64,000 nt of DNA, from IMG/VR virus record IMGVR_UViG_3300045999_002371, positions 1 to 64,000 of that record; one strand, written 5' to 3'. The notes under the pieces are model-generated. The model did no database searches. It was not told the origin of the DNA and saw nothing but the letters and a program-made list of their open reading frames with translations. This DNA comes from a virus. Position 1 is the stretch's first letter; every line of letters starts with the position of its first letter. The position numbers and the translations under genes were made by a program. This document shows, one piece after another, positions 48,981-58,105 of the stretch.

Positions 48981-50254
48981 TAAATGAATCCCCCATTTCT
49001 TTGTCTGATTCGTGCTAAGTCAACAGGAGGTTGAGTAACTTGGATTGGAGTCCCAGGACCATCGTTGTAACGGCCGCAAACAAATCTTACTGTTGACAGG
49101 ATAGGAACCATTCTGTTGTTAAACATCGCATGGTTAATTGAGATTTCATTAATACGTATTCTGTAACGCATTCCAGCGCCCAGATGAAGTTCTAGTGAGG
49201 AAGGGATTAACCATCCAGCATCAGCAGTTAATCCATTAAACTTGGAAGTAAAGGTTGCTCGTGGACCGTTTATAGTCTTAAAGAAGTACTCTAAGTCATA
49301 CATAGTTCCACGATCGTAAATTTGTTTTCTTTCAGCAATAGGTACATCAATTTGGCCATAAGGGTAAGCACCTACAAGCGAACCATCTGACTTTAAATGA
49401 TTAAAGTCTGCAATTCTATTAAGTAGTACTTCAAAAACAACTGTACTTGTAATGAGGTTAGCACTTACGGGGTTGAATACTTCACCTCCTGAAGACATGT
49501 ACTCAGGGTCCATCTGTGATTGAACGCCCCAGCCCATACTTACAGTTGTAGGGTTGTAAAGAAATTTAAATCCATACATCTGTTTGTCAAGTTTTACTAC
49601 ATCTTTTTTTTGCGAGTTAGCAATATTCTTGACGTACTCTCTATCCATCTGGATAGTTCCACGTCCACCATTGACTCCACGCCAAGCACTATAGGCATCG
49701 TTAAACACTGGAGCATTTATTGGGAATCCCTTGGTGTCTGCTGTTCCACCTATTGAGTCTGCAGAGATACCTTGTCCTAAATATGCTCCAGCAACCAACG
49801 GTGCGTTGTACTTGTACTCTGTAGAGAACTCAACGTTACCTCCTTGATCGGTGACGGTATTTGTTGTTGAATTCCCGTTAGCACCTGGTTTTTCTGGTAC
49901 CGAAGGCTTCTTACCTAGAATTGTGTTGATCTTGTTTTGTGTATCAACCTTCTTCTTTTCCAACGCAACAATATCTTTCTTGGTTGCTGTAATTCTGTCA
50001 CGAATTATTTGACGAGCAGCCAATAGGTTATCAATGACAGTTGGATTGGTCTCTGTCTGTAAATCTTCAGTAATACCTTTGATAAGTTTTTCGTCTTTAG
50101 TGATGTTCTCTTTTTTTGTTTTAATGTCTTTTTCAATAGACTTAACTTGATCCCTGTAAGCATTGAGGGCATTTTTTACGTAGGCAGCATCTTGAATTCT
50201 TTGTCGTTCATTACGAATGCCTGAACCGCCTGTATAACGTCGTCTTGGCGCCAT
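48980..50254 (-). CDS. Baseplate/tube-adaptor protein with coiled coil (424 aa)
   Basis: The N-terminal ~110 residues form a long charged coiled coil (VKSIEKDIKTKKENITKDEK). The C-terminal domain (YGFKFLYNPTTVSMGWGVQS, VVFEVLLNRIADFNHL, YRIRINEISINHAMFNNRMV) resembles the contractile-injection-system tube-adaptor domain (CIS-tube-like) that joins hub and LysM protein. Adjacent genes agree. Confidence 0.68.
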   Translation of the reverse strand: MAPRRRYTGGSGIRNERQRIQDAAYVKNALNAYRDQVKSIEKDIKTKKENITKDEKLIKGITEDLQTETNPTVIDNLLAARQIIRDRITATKKDIVALEKKKVDTQNKINTILGKKPSVPEKPGANGNSTTNTVTDQGGNVEFSTEYKYNAPLVAGAYLGQGISADSIGGTADTKGFPINAPVFNDAYSAWRGVNGGRGTIQMDREYVKNIANSQKKDVVKLDKQMYGFKFLYNPTTVSMGWGVQSQMDPEYMSSGGEVFNPVSANLITSTVVFEVLLNRIADFNHLKSDGSLVGAYPYGQIDVPIAERKQIYDRGTMYDLEYFFKTINGPRATFTSKFNGLTADAGWLIPSSLELHLGAGMRYRIRINEISINHAMFNNRMVPILSTVRFVCGRYNDGPGTPIQVTQPPVDLARIRQRNGGFI

Positions 50255-52614
50255 TATGAACCACCTATCATTGATATCTCTTTATCATGGTCAAGGTAGT
50301 CCTTAACCTTTTTGGCAAAACGAATAGCGTCTTGATCTGTTGCTTGATCAAACTTAATGGTGACATTAACGGTCTTACTTCCTGATTGAAGTTGAGTTGG
50401 CATTGACGCTCCGTAACCAACGTCTCCTCCACCAGTGATGCCTAACTTCTTTGAAGTATTAGTCCAAGCATTCGTCCATTTTGTTCCGCCCTTTGAAATG
50501 TCATACGCAATACGGGCATTGATTGCTGGATCGTAAAGACTCTCTGGACCTGTGTATCCAATTCCTGCATACTCTTTTAAGTACTGTTCGTTTCTTCTTT
50601 TGCCTAAATTACCAATCATGTTTACTTGGAATAACCCAAGGGAGTAATCTCCTGTTTTTGCATTAGGGTTTAATGCACTAGGACGGCCACCTGACTCTGC
50701 ACGGACTACACGGAAGGCTGTTTCTAGAGAGGAGCCACTAAACCCTGCACCAGAAAGAACACTTATAAGTTCTGAGTTACTCAATGCTCCTTTAGCAACT
50801 GGACCATCAATTGACATGGTTGCACCAATCGAAGCGCTTGAATTGCTTGCAGCACCAGTGCCAAGAAGTTCACTTGATATAGGGGAAACAAATCCGCTTA
50901 CGTATTGTCCTCCCAATAAAGATGTAGCACCCGTATACCCAGCAGGATCTACTGGGTTGTTCTTTCCTTTTCGTAGTTCAAAGTGTAAGTGTGGTCCACT
51001 AGAGTTTCCTGTATCTCCAGACTTTCCAATTCTTTGTCCTGCTTTAACGGTGTCCCCTGCGTTCACTTCTTTTGCACTGAGGTGCCCGTAGATACTCTGC
51101 ATACCGTCAGCGTGTTCAATCATTACTGCTGTTCCGTAGCCTGCGTCTAGAACTTGGTTAGAAACAACTCCATCTTTCCAAGAGATAACTGGAGTTCCAA
51201 TTGGGACTGCGTAATCTGTTCCCTTATGTGTTCCGTTAGTACCGCTCCACATATCGCCCTTGTCACCGTACGCAGCGGTTATTCCTGCTGCAACTGGCGC
51301 AGTACCTGAGGCTCCGCCCTTACCGAATCCTCCACCATAACCAGAGCGTCCTCCACCTTTTCCTCCAGTAAACGCCTGCACAAGCCTACTAATACCAGCA
51401 CTAAACAGAGATGCAGTTACAGCAAGTCCAGCACCAACGTTGGTAGCGCCAACTCCTCCAACTAAACCCTTCATCTGGGATAGAGGTTGGATAACATTTT
51501 CTAGGGCACGGTTAAATGCTTCAACTGTATCTGCAGCATTTTCAAATCCTTTAATCATTGATGATTCGCCTTTAGTCATCAACGATGTTTGAGAGGCGTT
51601 TAGTCGTCCTTGAGCAGTGAGCATTGTGTTTGAATTTTTATCTGTGCCTTGTGCATTTCCACGTTTTGCAAGATCTGGATCTCGTCCAGCAGATAGGTCG
51701 ATCATTGCTTGGTACAGCATCTCTTGCTGTGCAGGATCAAACCCCATAGTCCTTAAGTTTGCACCCAGTGCTCCACGCTGATAAGACTCACGTACTTGTT
51801 GAGTGGTTGCTTTTCCTCCACCCATTACATTCATCAACTCTTTTGCAAGTTGTCCTGGAGTTTTTTCTTTTCCAGAAGCATCTCGTGTGCTGATACCGTA
51901 CTGATAGAGGTTTGCTGCCATAGGGCCAGTTTGGAATCCAGCAATAGCCTGTGTTGCTACGGCGTTGTCCATTCCTAAGTACTTATAGGCTCCACCAATT
52001 TGAGCAGAAGCCTGTAGATAGTTTGCGCTTCCTGGTGTGTATCCACGACCAGCAAGTCCTGCGGCAACAATTGCATCAGAACCGACGCTCGAAATTCCTC
52101 CACCCATTGCGCCAAACGTTGCACGCTGTAATTGATTACGACTAATTCCTGGTGCTGTTAATCCTGCTTGGTAGTAACCAAGTGCACGACCCATAGTCAG
52201 TGAGAGATCAGGAGTTGCAGCGTAAGCACCAGCAGGCAGTGCCATCGCCATCTTTGCTATACCACCAAAAGCCTTAAACGTGTCTGCTGTTACCTCTGCA
52301 GGTTCTCTTCCTTCTTCAGCAAAAGAGGTTTTGCTTCTTGATATCTGACTAGTTCCACCAGCATTAGACATGCCTGTTGGTGCAGGAGGCTGTGTAAACC
52401 GTGCATTATCTGTGCCTGTTCCAGGGCGGGTTGTTCCTTGACCCAACCCCATTGCACCGCCAGAGGTGTTTATAGCAGCACTTACATTTGTGAATGCCTT
52501 ACCAGCAACAGCGTTTAACTTTTCAATAGACTTATAAAGGGACTCAACCTCTTTGGTTAGACCACGGGTCTCTGTAGTCAGCGACTTGATGTTCGCAACC
52601 ATCTTGTTAGCCAT
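50254..52614 (-). CDS. Tape-measure/tail lysin with M23 and lysozyme domains
   Basis: 786 residues. The N-terminal ~430 residues are helical with Ala/Gly-rich stretches, typical of tape-measure proteins. M23 peptidase domain at about 450-560: GTHKGTDYAVPIGTPVISW (zinc His about 462, Asp about 466) and GPHLHFELRKG (about 543). A lysozyme-like domain at about 610-725 has VVRAESGGRP and YSLGLFQVNMIG. Two different peptidoglycan-cutting domains in one virion protein would open the wall during DNA injection. Short for a tape measure in a contractile tail, consistent with a short tail or a split role. Confidence 0.85.
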   Translation of the reverse strand: MANKMVANIKSLTTETRGLTKEVESLYKSIEKLNAVAGKAFTNVSAAINTSGGAMGLGQGTTRPGTGTDNARFTQPPAPTGMSNAGGTSQISRSKTSFAEEGREPAEVTADTFKAFGGIAKMAMALPAGAYAATPDLSLTMGRALGYYQAGLTAPGISRNQLQRATFGAMGGGISSVGSDAIVAAGLAGRGYTPGSANYLQASAQIGGAYKYLGMDNAVATQAIAGFQTGPMAANLYQYGISTRDASGKEKTPGQLAKELMNVMGGGKATTQQVRESYQRGALGANLRTMGFDPAQQEMLYQAMIDLSAGRDPDLAKRGNAQGTDKNSNTMLTAQGRLNASQTSLMTKGESSMIKGFENAADTVEAFNRALENVIQPLSQMKGLVGGVGATNVGAGLAVTASLFSAGISRLVQAFTGGKGGGRSGYGGGFGKGGASGTAPVAAGITAAYGDKGDMWSGTNGTHKGTDYAVPIGTPVISWKDGVVSNQVLDAGYGTAVMIEHADGMQSIYGHLSAKEVNAGDTVKAGQRIGKSGDTGNSSGPHLHFELRKGKNNPVDPAGYTGATSLLGGQYVSGFVSPISSELLGTGAASNSSASIGATMSIDGPVAKGALSNSELISVLSGAGFSGSSLETAFRVVRAESGGRPSALNPNAKTGDYSLGLFQVNMIGNLGKRRNEQYLKEYAGIGYTGPESLYDPAINARIAYDISKGGTKWTNAWTNTSKKLGITGGGDVGYGASMPTQLQSGSKTVNVTIKFDQATDQDAIRFAKKVKDYLDHDKEISMIGGS

Positions 52615-52616
52615 GA

Positions 52617-52811
52617 CTACCCCTTTCTACTAGTTTTGCTGGCTATCTCTAGCCAGTTTCCTCGTTCTCTTACTGACAAAGATTTGATCTCTGTCAGTGT
52701 CCATCCGCTGTACTCGTTAGTTAAGACCGACCATTCCGCAAGTAAATGCGTATATGGAGTGACGCTAGAAGCGAAACAAGGCCCCGAAATTAACGGGAAC
52801 AGATACCTCAC
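52617..52811 (-). CDS. Small tail-assembly protein, possible frameshift partner (64 aa)
   Basis: GTG at 52811 lies inside the 3' end of the 52765-53574 gene, and the frame is shifted by +1 relative to it. LLAEWSVLTNEYSGWTLTEI then KSLSVRERGNWLEIA resembles the C-terminal extension of tail assembly chaperones. Either translated from its own GTG by coupling, or made as an extension by a ribosomal frameshift; I see no clear slippery heptamer. Confidence 0.5.
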   Translation of the reverse strand: MRYLFPLISGPCFASSVTPYTHLLAEWSVLTNEYSGWTLTEIKSLSVRERGNWLEIASKTSRKG

Positions 52812-53574
52812 TTTCGCAGTCAGGGCATGTCACCTTAACCACATCAAACTGAGGTCCACACAAGCGCTTGTTGATTGCGTCACTAATCGTGCGACGATCT
52901 ACAAGGCCCAAATTCTGTACTTGAAGTTTGCTGAGTACTGGTGAGTCATCGATCTTTATCACTGTATTCTCTAGCATGATGGTTGTTAGTTCCGCAGATG
53001 TCTTGTCAGAGTTCAGTAGCATTTCTTTTTGAGTGATGCCTGTAGGAAGTTGAACTGTGTATTTACGGGTTTTTCCATCTACAGTAAACACTCGATCGTT
53101 TATTGGATCCATCAAAGCCTTGACTTTAATGTCTGTATCAAGATCGATCTGTACGGTCTTTACTTCTTCGCAACCTTCGCAGTAGCCACCAAGATCAGCA
53201 GTCTTACCAAAAGTTGCTTTCATAATTCCTAGAACAAGCATGTCTCTGTCACCAGAGAGGAGTTGATCCAGTAACTTTTCATCGGCTTTTTGATTACCAA
53301 CTCGAACTGTTCCACGACTAAGGATCGTTAACATCGCTTTACCGATGTTAGAAGTACGAGCAATCGCTTCTTCATCAGAGCCGTTTAGTTCACGAACCTC
53401 GGCATCCGTGATGATCTCCCCAGTGGCTGTTAAGTAGCCACCAGGGAGAGTCACAGTATTGTCCGAAGGAGATGTAATCTTTACTTCTTCCTGTACTGGC
53501 GTTTCTGCCAGTGCAGAGTTAATCAAGTTATTTGCCAATGCGGGATTAGCCGCTGCACTAATTGTTTTCGTCAT
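52765..53574 (-). CDS. T4 gp26-like baseplate/tail assembly protein (269 aa)
   Basis: VTLPGGYLTATGEIITDAEV then VRELNGSDEEAIARTSNIGK and MLVLGIMKATFG match the T4-type baseplate hub/assembly family. Zinc-binding pairs occur: YCEGCEE (about 131-134) and VTCPDCESEV near the C terminus. Position before the tape-measure gene is where tail assembly chaperones normally lie. Confidence 0.72.
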   Translation of the reverse strand: MTKTISAAANPALANNLINSALAETPVQEEVKITSPSDNTVTLPGGYLTATGEIITDAEVRELNGSDEEAIARTSNIGKAMLTILSRGTVRVGNQKADEKLLDQLLSGDRDMLVLGIMKATFGKTADLGGYCEGCEEVKTVQIDLDTDIKVKALMDPINDRVFTVDGKTRKYTVQLPTGITQKEMLLNSDKTSAELTTIMLENTVIKIDDSPVLSKLQVQNLGLVDRRTISDAINKRLCGPQFDVVKVTCPDCESEVSVPVNFGALFRF

Positions 53575-53586
53575 GTTAGTCCTTTG

Positions 53587-54192
53587 TTAGTATGTAGCCG
53601 CTGATGCTTCGTAGTTTGTTGCCCAGTTGATGTCAAAGCCTTCATGTACAAGTGTCATCTGCTCTACGAGTAGTGCGTTGTCACCTGCGTTTAGGTCTGA
53701 GTATGCAACTGATGTAGGCCATGCGTTGTACACTTTGAAGCGCATCGCTACGTGATCCTCTGATGTTGTTGTTGTGTCGTTTGCATTTGGTGATCCAGGG
53801 ATTGGGTGTGATAGAACTGCAATCTCTAGGTCACAACGAAAGTTCTGATCTACTCCACGAGTTGTTCCAGCAGCAGTTACTGTTGCGAATAAGTTACGCA
53901 TCCAATCCCAGTTCTGCTTTGTTCCTAGGACTACGCCACGCTGTAGTGTTAGGGGTGTGAAAGTTGTCTGACCAGGAATCTGGTGGACAGTGGTGTTGTA
54001 ACCACCTTCACGGTAAGGGATAGAGTCAGTTGCAACCGACAATCCCGACACAGAGGTAAAGCCAATAGTTGCCTGAGTTAGACCAAGGCCATTATTAGCA
54101 AACCCTCCTTGTGGTTGAAACGTAACTAAAAATCGAAAGTTACGTAATGGATCAGTCAGTAGTGTTGACCGATTGTTAATTACTGTTGCCAT
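53587..54192 (-). CDS. Tail tube protein (T4 gp19-like)
   Basis: 201 residues. PLRNFRFLVTFQPQGG, FTSVSGLSVATDSIPYREGG, TTFTPLTLQRGVV, and FKVYNAWPTSVAYSDLNAGD followed by VEQMTLVHEGFDI are the standard gp19/phage tube sequence path. It polymerises inside the sheath. Confidence 0.92.
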   Translation of the reverse strand: MATVINNRSTLLTDPLRNFRFLVTFQPQGGFANNGLGLTQATIGFTSVSGLSVATDSIPYREGGYNTTVHQIPGQTTFTPLTLQRGVVLGTKQNWDWMRNLFATVTAAGTTRGVDQNFRCDLEIAVLSHPIPGSPNANDTTTTSEDHVAMRFKVYNAWPTSVAYSDLNAGDNALLVEQMTLVHEGFDINWATNYEASAATY

Positions 54193-54212
54193 TTATTTGT
54201 TTCTCCTTCGGT

Positions 54213-55715
54213 TTAGTTCAGCGTCTTTTGGCTGAGGTCGATGACGATGAACTCTGCTGGGTATTGCAACGCAACACCAACCTGGATATGGACTTCGCCG
54301 TTGGCGATTGATTGTGCACTGTTGTTCTCAGCATCACACTTAACGAAGTAAGCCTGTGCTGGAGTTGTGCCACGTAGACCACCTTGGTTTCTGTATTCGC
54401 CAAGGAACACATTGAGGACTGTGCGGATTTGTGCCCACAATTTTTCCTCATTGTTTTCGAAGATAGCGAACTCAGTAAGGTTCTTGATGTTCTTACGGAT
54501 GTAGATGAGAGAGCGACGCATATTGACATACTTGTTAGCAGTGCCATCTTGCTTCAATGTGCGAGCACCCATTACAGAGAGACCAGCGCCAGGAATCTGA
54601 CGGATTGGGTTTACTGGAGATGTGCTTGCGTTCATTGTGTCTAGTTCTGCAGATGAGAAAGACTTCTCTACAGATACGATTCCCTGGATTGCTGCACCGA
54701 TACCTGCTGGAGCCTTGAACACTCCACGGCTTGCATCAGTTGCAAGGTATAGACCTGTTACAGCACCTGCTGGACCAATCTTGCGGAGGGCTCCCGCACC
54801 ACGACCTAGTGGGTCAGCAATAAACAGGTGTGGGTAGTAGACAGCAGCGTTGCTTGAGTCTGTAAGTGAACCAGCAAAAGACACTGCGTTTGCAACCGTT
54901 AGATTTGGATCAGTATCAATAACAACAAATCCGTTGTTTGATTCTGACCATGAGGTTGCTGCGTCAAATACATCTGCAACACCTGATGATAATGCGTTAA
55001 CTCCAGGTAAGAAGAATACAAGTGGGCGATCAAGTGATGTGAAGTCTTCAAAGACTGAAGCAGAGGCTCCTTTATAGGCTGTGTAGTCAGCAGCGACTAC
55101 AGCAGTTCCGTTTGATCCACCTGTTAGAGGGTAAGTGTTTGTACTAGGAGTTCCTGAGTCACTGTTGCTGATTGTAATGCTTGGTGATACTAGGTTGATT
55201 ACTGTCTCTGCATAGTCACTGGACGTTGAGTCATCAAATACGATGTTCTCATAACGTTCAAGCAAAATATCATCGGAGATGTCATCTGCTACACCAGATT
55301 CTTTGTAAAGAGTAAGGGTGTAAGTTCCATTTACAGATCCAGGAGCAATAGTAACACGAAGGTTGTTACCATCTGTTCCCGCATTTTTTGCTGTAACTGT
55401 TGCTATAACATCATCTCCTGAAGTAACAATGTCTGTTGTTGCAGCATCAGCATCTGAGTGTAGAACTCTCTTTACATAAAGTTCACGTCCACCATTTGCA
55501 AAGAATGAGCCAACCTGGAAGGTTGCTGGGTATGAGGCGTTGTAGCCTCCAAAGTTCTTAGTAAATTCATACCAAGATGAAACAAGCGTTACGGCTTCTG
55601 GGCCTTGTGCAAAAGGTGCAACAACTGCGCCAGCAGCATTAGCAGTAACACCACCTGGTAGTGGTGCTGGTAGTAGGCGTTCACTGATGTAAACACCTGG
55701 GCGGCTATATGCCAT
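54213..55715 (-). CDS. Tail sheath protein
   Basis: 500 residues. SRPGVYISERLLPAPLPGGV at the N terminus, LVSSWYEFTKNFGGYNASYP, HLFIADPLGRGAGALRKIGP, and C-terminal RQIPGAGLSVMGARTLKQDG with GVALQYPAEFIVIDLSQ. Contractile sheath of the myovirus tail. Confidence 0.95.
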   Translation of the reverse strand: MAYSRPGVYISERLLPAPLPGGVTANAAGAVVAPFAQGPEAVTLVSSWYEFTKNFGGYNASYPATFQVGSFFANGGRELYVKRVLHSDADAATTDIVTSGDDVIATVTAKNAGTDGNNLRVTIAPGSVNGTYTLTLYKESGVADDISDDILLERYENIVFDDSTSSDYAETVINLVSPSITISNSDSGTPSTNTYPLTGGSNGTAVVAADYTAYKGASASVFEDFTSLDRPLVFFLPGVNALSSGVADVFDAATSWSESNNGFVVIDTDPNLTVANAVSFAGSLTDSSNAAVYYPHLFIADPLGRGAGALRKIGPAGAVTGLYLATDASRGVFKAPAGIGAAIQGIVSVEKSFSSAELDTMNASTSPVNPIRQIPGAGLSVMGARTLKQDGTANKYVNMRRSLIYIRKNIKNLTEFAIFENNEEKLWAQIRTVLNVFLGEYRNQGGLRGTTPAQAYFVKCDAENNSAQSIANGEVHIQVGVALQYPAEFIVIDLSQKTLN

Positions 55716-55746
55716 TTTTTCTCCTAACTAGTTGGGTAAGGGTTCC

Positions 55747-56424
55747 TTATGGTGCCGTTATTGTGATCGGATCTACAGCGGTAAACTCGCCACGACCAAT
55801 GACTTGGCTGCCAGTTGTACCTGTAACGTTGAGTTCTTGGACCTTGTATAGTTTGTTGAATGTGGTAGGAGCGATCTCACTAGAGATACGCACCGTTATT
55901 GCGTTTACGAATAAACGCTTTCCTTGCTCTGTAATATCTCGCTTAGAGATATCAAGAACATCCAGACGACGTGTAGTTCCGAACTGGGTATCTGGACCCA
56001 CGTTCAAAACTGCAAATCGCAATGGAATCTTTGTGTACAGCAACTGCGCCAAGATTTGACGGTCATGGCGTGGCTGACGTGCATATGTAGTAATTTGGTA
56101 ATCAATATTTACTGGGATTGGATAGTCCATAGTCTTATCGTGCAGATCTGAGTCCCAGTCAACACCTGTTGCCATAGTGTCTGGGTCTGCGTAATAAGGA
56201 GCGTTTACTTTACCGCGATGTGCACGATCAAATGCTTCTGCAATATCAATCATGTCAATAGTGATGTAAGGGTATGACTGACTGCGGATTTCCTGATCAG
56301 GCTGACCAAACCACACGCCTACTTTGCGTTGTGGTCCATCTTCAGTAACGGACTTTTGGTCAGTAACTACCATGTCCTTAAGAAGATTGCGAAGTGCTTC
56401 ATCTTCGTCTAATAAGAAACTCAT
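55747..56424 (-). CDS. Virion structural protein, tail terminator-like (225 aa)
   Basis: Beta-rich protein with SYPYITIDMIDIAEAFDRAH and DYPIPVNIDYQITTYARQPR, typical of neck/tail-completion proteins encoded just before the sheath. No catalytic motif. Overlaps the 56421 gene by four bases. Confidence 0.65.
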   Translation of the reverse strand: MSFLLDEDEALRNLLKDMVVTDQKSVTEDGPQRKVGVWFGQPDQEIRSQSYPYITIDMIDIAEAFDRAHRGKVNAPYYADPDTMATGVDWDSDLHDKTMDYPIPVNIDYQITTYARQPRHDRQILAQLLYTKIPLRFAVLNVGPDTQFGTTRRLDVLDISKRDITEQGKRLFVNAITVRISSEIAPTTFNKLYKVQELNVTGTTGSQVIGRGEFTAVDPITITAP

Positions 56425-56738
56425 AGGTGAGCCTCCAGATGCTTGAATAGGCGGTTGACTAAAAAGTTCTCTGACTCAGCGGTGCGGTTTGCTGTATGAC
56501 GAATTGCCCCACTAGGTTGTCTGTCGGGGGTTCCATACTCATGATCAAGTGCCTCTGCATGATGCTTCTCATTCACATTAGCAGTAAAGCCGTCCTTGTT
56601 ATAGGCCACACTCATGCCGCTCACGACGTGCGATGGCCATCCAGTTGCTTTAGCCTCTGCACGAAGATGCGCTCCTACAAGACGGGAGGTCTCGTGGCTT
56701 GCTTTATGGATAGAGTTAAGGACGTGGTCTTTCTTCAC
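56421..56738 (-). CDS. HK97 gp10-like tail-completion protein (105 aa)
   Basis: Helical start (VLNSIHKASHETSRLVGAHL) with VVSGMSVAYNKDGFTANVNE and HHAEALDHEYGTPDRQPSGA, the usual path of HK97-gp10-like neck proteins (the E-Y/F-G-T signature). Position next to the terminator-like protein agrees. Confidence 0.7.
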   Translation of the reverse strand: MKKDHVLNSIHKASHETSRLVGAHLRAEAKATGWPSHVVSGMSVAYNKDGFTANVNEKHHAEALDHEYGTPDRQPSGAIRHTANRTAESENFLVNRLFKHLEAHL

Positions 56739-56923
56739 TTTTTTTTCCTGGCTTTCGCAACGGATTTGCCAGCAACTTTTCCACCGACGTAGCCTGCGAT
56801 AAGACCAGTAATAATTGGTTGTTTGTCTTTAGGACGACCGCCGAACATGCCACGCATGAAATTCTCGACTTCGTCTTTGCCGTTTAATTCAGCGGCACGC
56901 TCATACCAAGGCTTATAGCCCAT
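56735..56923 (-). CDS. Hypothetical basic protein (62 aa)
   Basis: ATG at 56923 (MGYKPWYERAAELNGKDEVE) with AAGGGGA is preferred over 57007. C terminus is Gly-rich then Lys-rich (GLIAGYVGGKVAGKSVAKAR), possibly a membrane-interacting or DNA-associated tail. A minus-strand terminator ends about 78 bases upstream of this start. Confidence 0.6.
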   Translation of the reverse strand: MGYKPWYERAAELNGKDEVENFMRGMFGGRPKDKQPIITGLIAGYVGGKVAGKSVAKARKKK

Positions 56924-57000
56924 AATTAATCCCCTTATCGCAAGCAGTGGGACTGCACAGGCACCGCAGTGGTGATCTGATATTGCAATGATAAATGAAA

Positions 57001-57020
57001 AAGCCACCCGTAGGTGGCTT
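57001..57020 (-). terminator. Intrinsic terminator, minus strand
   Basis: AAGCCACC and GGTGGCTT form a perfect 8-bp stem with a four-base loop. On the minus strand the stem is followed by T-rich sequence (TTTTTCATTT). It separates the lysine-rich micro-gene cassette from the tail-completion genes. Confidence 0.85.
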
Positions 57021-57025
57021 AGTCA

Positions 57026-57199
57026 TTACTTCTTTTTAATCTTTTTAACTATGGCTTTATCCATCTTGGTGTCATCTTCTTGAGACTTAGGCTTTCGGTG
57101 CTTCTTGTCCATCTTATCAAACATTGCCTTCTGCGCTTTGTCTAGACCCTTGGTGGTCTTGGCATCCTGCTTCTTGTCTGAGGCTTTGGTGTATTTCAC
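57026..57199 (-). CDS. Lys-rich micro-protein (57 aa)
   Basis: GTG start in a TAGTG overlap with the previous stop. About one third of residues are Lys (KAMFDKMDKKHRKPKSQEDD). Ends just before the terminator. Basic and disordered; probable nucleic-acid-associated protein, function unknown. Confidence 0.5.
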   Translation of the reverse strand: MKYTKASDKKQDAKTTKGLDKAQKAMFDKMDKKHRKPKSQEDDTKMDKAIVKKIKKK

Positions 57200-57342
57200 T
57201 ACATGCCTTTTTTCTTGTTCATAGTCATCTTTGGCGCCTTACCCTTTTTAAGGGCTTTGAAGTCAGCGCCAGTGATCTTGTCTGTTGGCTTTGCTGCCCC
57301 AGCAATCTTCTGCTGCTTAGGAGTAAGAGTCTTCTTTATCAC
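57199..57342 (-). CDS. Lys-rich micro-protein (47 aa)
   Basis: GTG start overlapping the preceding stop (GTGATAA). The core LTPKQQKIAGAAKPTDKITG then ADFKALKKGK recurs, from memory, in small proteins of many marine and freshwater phages, always of unknown function. Basic C terminus. Confidence 0.6.
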   Translation of the reverse strand: MIKKTLTPKQQKIAGAAKPTDKITGADFKALKKGKAPKMTMNKKKGM

Positions 57343-57458
57343 TTCTTGTCCTTTGAACTCTTCTTGATGTCTTTCTTCTTGATCTTGCCTTTATGAGGAC
57401 CTTTACCGTACTTTGGATGGGTCTTGTCTTTCTGTCCACAGCCGCATGTAGCGCACAT
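57339..57458 (-). CDS. Cys/Lys-rich micro-protein (39 aa)
   Basis: MCATCGCGQKDKTHPKYGKG has three Cys in seven residues plus a His, a possible metal knuckle, followed by a Lys-rich tail. Overlaps the next gene start by four bases. Confidence 0.55.
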   Translation of the reverse strand: MCATCGCGQKDKTHPKYGKGPHKGKIKKKDIKKSSKDKK

Positions 57459-57460
57459 AG

Positions 57461-57622
57461 TTACTTGCCTTTCGATTGTTTTGAGGCCCACATGTTGTCA
57501 ACGAGATTTGGGTAAGGACGACCAGCCTTTGCTGCTCGTGCCTTTGCCGCACTCTTTGCTGATGATGACAACGGTGTAGACTTCTTCTTTGGGTTTTTGG
57601 TATTCCAAACTTCTTTAGCCAT
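57461..57622 (-). CDS. Basic micro-protein (53 aa)
   Basis: MAKEVWNTKNPKKKSTPLSS, an Ala/Lys helix (AKSAAKARAAKAGRPYPNLV) and a WASKQSKGK tail. Starts at the stop of the DUF6321-like gene. Function unknown. Confidence 0.5.
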   Translation of the reverse strand: MAKEVWNTKNPKKKSTPLSSSAKSAAKARAAKAGRPYPNLVDNMWASKQSKGK

Positions 57623-57885
57623 TAGCAATCCCACTTTCTTAATGCTAGAGCCTTGCGTGTTGGCTTGCCGTTCTTCTCCATAGGACCTTCCATTCCGCCC
57701 ATGCGTGCACAGAATGACTTACGTCGTGCTGCAGACTTAGGAGACTTCTTTGCTTGCTTTGCAGATACTGGAGGTTTTAAATCTGAACCAGGGTTTGCCT
57801 TTTCGTAGGACTTACGTCCCTTCTCGTTAAGACCGCCCTTTGAATTCTTACCTTCTTTGCGTTGCCATGCCTCTGACTTAGCCAT
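57622..57885 (-). CDS. DUF6321-like basic protein (87 aa)
   Basis: KSEAWQRKEGKNSKGGLNEK, then GRKSYEKANPGSDLKPPV and FCARMGGMEGPMEKNGKPTR followed by KALALRKWDC: the standard path of the DUF6321 family found in many aquatic phages. Function unknown; conserved Arg/Lys and Cys suggest nucleic acid or metal binding. Confidence 0.8.
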   Translation of the reverse strand: MAKSEAWQRKEGKNSKGGLNEKGRKSYEKANPGSDLKPPVSAKQAKKSPKSAARRKSFCARMGGMEGPMEKNGKPTRKALALRKWDC

Positions 57886-58105
57886 TCTTCTTATGCCAAT
57901 CTTTAGTCGCCTTTACTCCTTGGGCAATTGTCTTTGCCCCAGCCTTCTTTGTCAGGTTTATCTTGTCGTATGCTCCACCTCGTTTTGCGTGGTCTACGAT
58001 TACATCACCCTGCTTGTTCTTCTTGATGGTGTGCACTTCACGGGCTGGCTTACCAGGTACTTTGATGCCAATTTTTATTGGTTTTTCTACTTTTTTCTCA
58101 GGCAT
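57878..58105 (-). CDS. Hypothetical basic protein (75 aa)
   Basis: Beta strands in the first half (EKPIKIGIKVPGKPAREVHT) then a helix (GAKTIAQGVKATKDWHKKNG). Overlaps the DUF6321-like gene by eight bases. No family recognised. Confidence 0.58.
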   Translation of the reverse strand: MPEKKVEKPIKIGIKVPGKPAREVHTIKKNKQGDVIVDHAKRGGAYDKINLTKKAGAKTIAQGVKATKDWHKKNG

